Assembly: GCF_005771675.1 (NCBI RefSeq)
Contig: NZ_VAJM01000011.1
Span: forward strand, 1 to 64,000
Direction of reading: 5' to 3'
Source: Hymenobacter jeollabukensis
GTDB taxonomy: Bacteria > Bacteroidota > Bacteroidia > Cytophagales > Hymenobacteraceae
DNA length: 64,000 bases
How positions within the stretch are numbered: position 1 is the first letter of the stretch; every line of letters begins with the position of its first letter. The notes beneath the pieces are model-generated. The model was not told where the DNA came from. It did not search any database and worked only from the letters and a program-made list of their open reading frames with translations. Both the position numbers and the translations under genes were made by a program. Shown here in pieces: positions 58,959 through 64,000 of this stretch.

Positions 58959-61013
58959 ATGAATTTTCCCACCCATAAGCTCCTCACCGCCGCCCTGCTA
59001 GCTGGCCTGGCCGTGGCCGCCCGCCCGGCCGCGGCCCAGGACAAGGGCCTCGTCAATACCACCGCCAGCAAGCACGTCAAGCTCAGCAATGTTGATATGG
59101 GCAGCGTGCAGTGGCAGCCGCAGGGCTTCTGGGGGGAGCGGTTCCAGGTCTGCCGCGAGGCGATGATTCCGACCATGTGGGCGCTGTACCACGACCCGGT
59201 GCGCAACCACGCCTTCCGCAACTTTGAAATTGCGGCGGGGCTGGAGAAAGGCACCCACATGGGGCCGTCGTTCCACGACGGCGACTTTTACAAGCTGTTG
59301 GAATCGGTGGCGGCGACGTACGCGGTGACCCGGGACCCGAAGCTCGACCAGATGATGGACGAAGCTATTAGCGTCATTGCCAAGTGCCAGCGGGCCGATG
59401 GGTATCTGAATACGCAGGCCACCATTGCGGCCATCAATACGGGCAAGAGCACCGCGTTTCAGAACCGGCTGAACTTCGAAAGCTACAACCTGGGCCACCT
59501 GATGACGGCCGCCTGCGTGCACTACCGCGCCACCGGCAAGACTTCGATGCTGGATCTGGCCCGCAAGGCTACCGACTACCTCTACGCCTTTTACAAACGC
59601 TCCTCGCCCGAGCTGGCCCGCAACGCCATCTGCCCCTCGCACTACATGGGCGTGGTGGAAATGTACCGCACCACCCAGGATGCGCGCTACCTGGAGCTGG
59701 CCCGGCAGCTGATTGACATCCGCGGGCTGGCCGGCGACATCGGCACCGACGACAACCAAGACCGACTCCCGTTCCGGCAGATGCAGAAGGCCGGCGGCCA
59801 CGCCGTGCGCGCCAATTACCTCTTCGCCGGGGTGGCCGACGTGTACGCCGAAACCGGCGACGCGACGCTGCTCACGACGCTCAACAAGATGTGGGACGAC
59901 GTGACCCAGCACAAGATGTACGTGACCGGGGCCTGCGGGGCCTTGTACGACGGCGTGTCGCCCGACGGGACGGCCTACAAGCCCGACACGGTGCAGAAAA
60001 TCCACCAGGCCTACGGCCGCGACTACCAGCTGCCCAACCACACGGCCCACGGCGAAACCTGCGCCAACATCGGCAACGTGCTCTGGAACTGGCGCATGCT
60101 GCAGCTCACCGGCGAGGCCAAGTACGCCGATGTGATGGAAACGGCCCTCTACAACAGCGTCCTGAGCGGCATTAGCCTCGACGGCAAACGGTTCCTCTAC
60201 ACCAACCCGCTGGCCTATTCCGACGCGCTGCCCTTCCACCAGCGCTGGTCGAAGGACCGCGTCGACTACATCAGCCTCTCCAACTGCTGCCCGCCCAACG
60301 TGGTGCGCACCGTGGCCGAAGTCGGCAACTACGCCTACAGCGTGTCGGACAAAGGCCTGTGGCTGAACCTGTACGGCGCCAACGACCTGACTACCAAGCT
60401 CCGCAATGGCGCGGCCGTGAAGATCCGGCAAACGACCAACTACCCCTGGGACGGCGCCGTGCAGCTGACGGTGCAGGAAGCCCCGGCCGCGGCGTTTTCC
60501 GTGTTCCTGCGCATTCCCGGCTGGGCCGCGGGCGCCAAGCTGCTGGTAAATGGCAAAGTGCAGTCGGTAGCGCTGACGCCGGGCAGCTACGCCGAAGTCA
60601 ACCGCGGCTGGAAAAGCGGCGACCAGGTGGAGCTGATGCTGCCCATGCCGGCGCAGTTGGTGGAAGCCAACCCGCTGGTGGAGGAAACCCGCAACCAGGT
60701 AGCGGTGAAGCGCGGCCCCATCGTGTACTGCCTCGAAACCAAAGATTTCCCGGCGGGTCAGCCGCTGTCGGCCCTTACCATCCCGGCCGACGCCAAGCTC
60801 ACGCCCAAGGCCATTACCATCGACGGCAGCCGGGTGATGAGTTTGACCGGCAAGGGCCTGCTGGCCGCCGACCCGCAATGGACGGGCAGCCAACTGTACC
60901 GCCCGGTACCGGCCCGCAAGCCCACCACCGTGCCGCTGACGCTGGTGCCCTACTACGCCTGGGGCAACCGCGGCCACGCCGACATGGAAGTGTGGATTCC
61001 GCTGAGCCGGTAG
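58959..61013 (+). CDS. GH127 beta-L-arabinofuranosidase family protein
   Basis: This 684-residue secreted (alpha/alpha)6-barrel enzyme probably removes beta-L-arabinofuranose from pectin side chains. The zinc-thiol site is intact: Glu366 and Cys368 (GETCANIG) with Cys443-Cys444 (NCCPPNVVR), the spacing known for GH127 in which one cysteine is the nucleophile. A signal peptide (LLAGLAVAARPAAAQ) ends near residue 27. A C-terminal beta-sandwich (VFLRIPGWAAGAKLLVNGK) follows. GH127 members occur in both arabinan and RG-II systems, so the exact linkage is open. The start at MNFPTHKLLT leaves repeat codons outside. Confidence 0.87.
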   Translation: MNFPTHKLLTAALLAGLAVAARPAAAQDKGLVNTTASKHVKLSNVDMGSVQWQPQGFWGERFQVCREAMIPTMWALYHDPVRNHAFRNFEIAAGLEKGTHMGPSFHDGDFYKLLESVAATYAVTRDPKLDQMMDEAISVIAKCQRADGYLNTQATIAAINTGKSTAFQNRLNFESYNLGHLMTAACVHYRATGKTSMLDLARKATDYLYAFYKRSSPELARNAICPSHYMGVVEMYRTTQDARYLELARQLIDIRGLAGDIGTDDNQDRLPFRQMQKAGGHAVRANYLFAGVADVYAETGDATLLTTLNKMWDDVTQHKMYVTGACGALYDGVSPDGTAYKPDTVQKIHQAYGRDYQLPNHTAHGETCANIGNVLWNWRMLQLTGEAKYADVMETALYNSVLSGISLDGKRFLYTNPLAYSDALPFHQRWSKDRVDYISLSNCCPPNVVRTVAEVGNYAYSVSDKGLWLNLYGANDLTTKLRNGAAVKIRQTTNYPWDGAVQLTVQEAPAAAFSVFLRIPGWAAGAKLLVNGKVQSVALTPGSYAEVNRGWKSGDQVELMLPMPAQLVEANPLVEETRNQVAVKRGPIVYCLETKDFPAGQPLSALTIPADAKLTPKAITIDGSRVMSLTGKGLLAADPQWTGSQLYRPVPARKPTTVPLTLVPYYAWGNRGHADMEVWIPLSR

Positions 61014-61285
61014 GGGCCTCACCCCCCGGCTCCGATGGCCTCACCCCCGGCCCCTCTCCCGTGGAGAGGGGAGCCAGCCATCAGCAACGATTCCGTTCAA
61101 CGACGCGGGGCTGCTCCGCTCGCGCTCCGCAGCCCCGCCAACGATTCAACTATTTTCACCCGCATCATTTAACCTCCCCAGCCACTACAGCTGGTAGCAG
61201 TTGCAGCGGCCCGCGCTGCTGCAACTGCGCTGCCGTCGTCAGGCTCCCCTCTCCCCTAGGAGAGGGGGCCGGGGGGGTGAGGCCC
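61014..61285. repeat. Composite repeat block (family B, core and hairpin)
   Basis: The gap is almost entirely repeats. It starts with a family B unit at 61016-61076 (GGCCTCACCCCC..., CCCCTCTCCCGTGGAGAGGG). The core end TCAGCAACGA follows at 61081, then GTTCAACGA and a GCGGGGCTGC/GCAGCCCCGC hairpin at 61105-61138. An extended family B unit at 61190-61285 ends GGGGGGGTGAGG, one base before the esterase ATG. No gene is present. Confidence 0.82.
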
Positions 61286-61286
61286 C

Positions 61287-62717
61287 ATGAAACACCTGCT
61301 GCTTTCCGCCGCCCTGCTCCTGGCCCCGCTGCTGCTGCGGGCCGAGCTGCGCCTGCCCTCCATCTTCACCGACAACATGATTTTCCAGCAGCAGGCCGAG
61401 TGCGCCGTCTGGGGCTGGGCCAAGCCGGGCAGCCGCATCACCGTGGCGCCGTCGTGGGGCAAGCCGAAGTATCAGGCCCAGACCGACGACAAGGGCCGCT
61501 GGAAGCTGAAGGTGAAGACGCCGGCCGCCGGCGGCCCGTACACGTTCAGCGTCAGCGGGGATGAGAAGCCGGTGACTTTGCAGAACGTGCTGGTGGGCGA
61601 GGTGTGGCTGTGCGGGGGGCAGTCGAACATGGAAATGCCGATGAAGGGCTTCAAGGGCCAGCCGATTCTGGGCTCCAACGAGGCTATTCTGCACGCCAGC
61701 AACCCCAATATCCGCCTCTACAACGTGCCGCGCAGCTCCCGCACCGCGCCCAAGGACAACAGCAAGCCCTTCGCCTGGAAGGTGGCCGAGCCCGAGGCGG
61801 TGGCCAATTTCAGCGCCACGGCGTACTATTTCGGGCGGCTCTTGCAGGAGCAGCTGCACGTGCCGGTGGGGCTGATTAACTGCAGCTACGGCGGTTCCAC
61901 CATCGAGGCCTGGCTGAGCGAGGAGACGCTGCGGCAGTTCGCGGGCGTGACGATTCCGCCCCGCACCGACTCCATCAAGGTGGTCAACCGCACGCCCACC
62001 ACGCTCTACAACGGCATGCTGCACCCGGTCGTCGGCTACGGCATCCGGGGGGCGTTGTGGTACCAGGGCGAGTCGAACTACGAGCACCCCGACGAGTACC
62101 CGGCCCGGCTGCAGGCGCTGGTGAAGCAGTGGCGCGCGGAGTGGAACATGGGTGAGTTTCCGTTCTACTACGCCCAGATTGCGCCCTACAACTACGCCCA
62201 GCTGCCGCCTTACAACAAGGGCGGTAAGTTCAACTCCGCCTTTATTCGCGACGCTCAGCGCAAGGCGGAAGCCACGATTCCCAACGCCGCCATGGCCGTG
62301 CTGCTCGACGTGGGCGAGGAGGCCAGCATCCACCCCATGCGCAAGGAGCCAGGCGGGCAGCGGCTGGCCTTGCTGGCGCTACAGAAAACCTACGGCCGCA
62401 AGGGCTTCGGGGCGGTCAGCCCGGCGTATGAGTCCATGGAAGTCAAGGAGGGCACGGCCGTGGTGAAGTTCCGCGACGCGCCGAACGGCATGACCTCGTT
62501 CGGCGAGCCGCTGACGGGCTTCGAGGTGGCTGGGGCCGACCAAAAGTGGTTTCCCGCCAAAGCCAGCATCGACGGCAGCGTGGTGAAGGTATCGGCGGAG
62601 CAGGTGAAGCAGCCGGTAGCGGTGCGCTACGCCTTCCAGGACTTCACCCGCGCCACGTTGTTCAGCACCGAGGGCTTGCCGGTGTCGTCGTTCCGGACTG
62701 ATGATTGGGCACAATGA
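61287..62717 (+). CDS. SGNH-type sialate O-acetylesterase family protein, third copy
   Basis: This 476-residue secreted esterase has a signal peptide to about residue 19 (LLLAPLLLRA), GQSNM at 111-115 (Ser113), GALWYQGESNYEHPDEY and a late EEASIHPMRKEPGG with the catalytic histidine. It is closer in pattern to the copy at 11806 (both have CGGQSNM) than to the copy at 26089 (CSGQSNM). Its start codon directly follows a family B repeat. Its stop overlaps the start of the next gene by an ATGA junction, which couples them. Confidence 0.83.
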   Translation: MKHLLLSAALLLAPLLLRAELRLPSIFTDNMIFQQQAECAVWGWAKPGSRITVAPSWGKPKYQAQTDDKGRWKLKVKTPAAGGPYTFSVSGDEKPVTLQNVLVGEVWLCGGQSNMEMPMKGFKGQPILGSNEAILHASNPNIRLYNVPRSSRTAPKDNSKPFAWKVAEPEAVANFSATAYYFGRLLQEQLHVPVGLINCSYGGSTIEAWLSEETLRQFAGVTIPPRTDSIKVVNRTPTTLYNGMLHPVVGYGIRGALWYQGESNYEHPDEYPARLQALVKQWRAEWNMGEFPFYYAQIAPYNYAQLPPYNKGGKFNSAFIRDAQRKAEATIPNAAMAVLLDVGEEASIHPMRKEPGGQRLALLALQKTYGRKGFGAVSPAYESMEVKEGTAVVKFRDAPNGMTSFGEPLTGFEVAGADQKWFPAKASIDGSVVKVSAEQVKQPVAVRYAFQDFTRATLFSTEGLPVSSFRTDDWAQ

Positions 62718-64000
62718 GGCATTTTCTTGACTTTTTAGCCCGCAGAAGGCGCAGAGGTTTTACGCAGAGGGCGCAGAACGTTCAGCGCCCTCTGCGTAAT
62801 CTTCTGCACCCTCTGCGGGCCAAAAACGCATGGGTACTCCTGCTGCTGCTAAGCACGAAATCCGTTGCCCAGAGCCCCGAGCTGCCCACCAACAACATCA
62901 CCTGGACCAGCCCGAGCCGCAACAGCGCCGAATCCATGCCCTGCGGCGGCGGCGACGTGGGCCTGAACGTGTGGAGCGAAGCCGGGGACGTGCTGTTCTA
63001 CGCCGCCCGCAGCGGCACTTTCGACGAGAACAACAGCCTGCTCAAGCTCGGCCGCGTGCGCCTGCGCCTCACCCCGAACCCGTTCGGAACCGGCGGCCGC
63101 TTCCAGCAGACGCTGAACCTGCCGCAGGGCGACGTGACGCTGACCGGCACCAACGGCAACACCACCGCCCAGGTCCACATCTGGGTCGACGTATTCCGGC
63201 CGGTGGTGCACGTCGAGGTGAGCAGCAACCAGCCGCTGCAGGCCGAGGCCCGCTACGAAAGCTGGCGCGTGGAGGACCGCATCCTCAAGGGCAAGGAAAA
63301 CAACCAGAATTCCTACAAATGGGCGCCGCAGGGCGAGGTCAAAACCCGCCACGACAGTCTCAGCTTTCGGGGGCAGACGGTCGAGTTCGTGCACCAGAAT
63401 CGGCCCGAGACGGTGTTCGACGTGACCGTGCGCCAGCAGGGCCTCGACGCGGTGAAGGCGCAGCTCTACAACCCGCTCCAAGACCTGATTTTTGGCGGCA
63501 TCCTGTGGGGAAACCGCATGCTGCCGGCCGGCACTACCGACGGAACGTACCAACGCACGCCCTTCCGCGCCTACACGCTGAAAAGTCAGGCCCCAGCCCG
63601 CTCGCACACCCTCACGCTGGCCCTGCACACAGCGAAGGTGGTGCCCCAGCAGCGCCAGGGGCAACTGCCGGTTGCCTCCCCGGCACAAGAGCAGTGGCGG
63701 GCGGGTTTGCAGCAACTGCTGGCTACTTCCCCAAATCCCAAAGCCGCCCGGCAGCAGACGCTGGCCTGGTGGCGCAGTTTCTGGCAGCGCAGCTTCATTC
63801 ACATCCAGCCCACGCAAGCCGCCGCCAACGCGCCCCAGTGGCAGGCCGGCCGCAACTACCAGCTGATGCGCTATATGCTCGGCTGCAACGCGCTGGGCCA
63901 GTGGCCGACCAAGTTCAACGGCGGCCTGTTTACCTACGACCCGGCCCTGACCGACTCCACGCTCCGGTTCACGCCCGACTTCCGCAACTGGGGCGGCGGC
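62714..64000 (+). CDS. DUF5703 domain protein, probable GH95-like glycosidase (3' end cut)
   Basis: This reading frame is open from the ATG at 62714 (overlapping the esterase stop as ATGA) to the window end, 429 codons. The N-terminal domain matches DUF5703 (ITWTSPSRNSAESMPCGGGD, VLFYAARSGTFDENNSLLKL, GRVRLRLTPNPF). It is followed by the start of an (alpha/alpha)6-like region (NYQLMRYMLGCNALGQWPTK). The first 38 residues (MRHFLDFLARRRRGFTQRAQ and onward) are encoded by a family F repeat. The real leader is AWVLLLLLSTKSVAQ. The true start may be the ATG or a non-ATG codon within the repeat. The fold suggests a GH95-related exo-glycosidase, with the catalytic part beyond the window. Confidence 0.72.
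   Translation, partial: MRHFLDFLARRRRRGFTQRAQNVQRPLRNLLHPLRAKNAWVLLLLLSTKSVAQSPELPTNNITWTSPSRNSAESMPCGGGDVGLNVWSEAGDVLFYAARSGTFDENNSLLKLGRVRLRLTPNPFGTGGRFQQTLNLPQGDVTLTGTNGNTTAQVHIWVDVFRPVVHVEVSSNQPLQAEARYESWRVEDRILKGKENNQNSYKWAPQGEVKTRHDSLSFRGQTVEFVHQNRPETVFDVTVRQQGLDAVKAQLYNPLQDLIFGGILWGNRMLPAGTTDGTYQRTPFRAYTLKSQAPARSHTLTLALHTAKVVPQQRQGQLPVASPAQEQWRAGLQQLLATSPNPKAARQQTLAWWRSFWQRSFIHIQPTQAAANAPQWQAGRNYQLMRYMLGCNALGQWPTKFNGGLFTYDPALTDSTLRFTPDFRNWGGG
62732..62826. repeat. Family F inverted repeat inside the 5' end of the DUF5703 gene
   Basis: Left TTTTAGCCCGCAGAAGGCGC and ACGCAGAGGGCGCAGAACG are followed by the complementary CGCCCTCTGCGTAATC and CACCCTCTGCGGGCCAAAAA on the right. It is an intact inverted copy of the fragment at 36030 and is translated in frame as a basic N-terminal extension. 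Confidence 0.82.

Overview
The window looks like chromosomal DNA of a high-GC Bacteroidota bacterium, most likely a Hymenobacter-type member of the Cytophagales. The evidence is a SusC/SusD pair, DUF3826 and DUF5703 proteins, type I and Tat export signals on many glycosidases, roughly 65% GC, and intergenic spaces packed with short dispersed inverted repeats. No rRNA, tRNA, CRISPR array, insertion sequence or phage gene was found. The taxonomic call is inference from gene content.

Layout. (1) 364-6044, plus strand: L-rhamnose isomerase, an FGGY sugar kinase and the L-lactate oxidation complex lutABC. (2) 6258-9797, minus strand: sugar dehydrogenase (SDR), lactonase-type amidohydrolase, FAH-family diketo-acid hydrolase and a second SDR. 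These are four steps of a non-phosphorylating L-fucose (or L-rhamnose) route that ends in pyruvate and lactate. (3) 9978-21233, minus strand: pectin enzymes GH28, SGNH acetylesterase, a GH43-like propeller, GH106, GH105 and PL22, plus a polysaccharide deacetylase. (4) 21464-24036: a Nudix hydrolase and, divergently, an orphan type III-like DNA methyltransferase. (5) 24215-46608, plus strand: PL1, SGNH, a Tat-exported TIM barrel, DUF3826, SusC, SusD, Zn-alcohol dehydrogenase, GH78, a propeller glycosidase and two GH2 enzymes. (6) 46728-53653, plus strand: a cassette of two leaderless solute-binding-protein homologues flanking two class III CoA-transferases, then a Gfo/Idh/MocA oxidoreductase and a MaoC hydratase. 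(7) 53839-64000, plus strand: FucP-like symporter, a second GH106, GH127, a third SGNH esterase and a DUF5703 protein cut by the window end.

Together this is a large pectin (rhamnogalacturonan) utilisation locus with its own monosaccharide catabolism. Lyases and GH28 cut the homogalacturonan and rhamnogalacturonan backbones. SusCD imports oligomers. GH105, GH106, GH78, GH2 and GH127 trim them, and esterases remove acetyl groups. Rhamnose and fucose are burned to lactate and pyruvate, with LutABC oxidising the lactate. No transcriptional regulator lies in the window. A 15-base motif shared upstream of the PL1, DUF3826-SusCD and GH78 genes is a candidate operator.

The least explained parts are the SBP-CoA transferase-MocA-MaoC cassette (46728-53653) and a system of modular, REPIN-like repeats. 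These repeats share a common core, sit against stop codons, and in several places overlap start codons or signal peptides.
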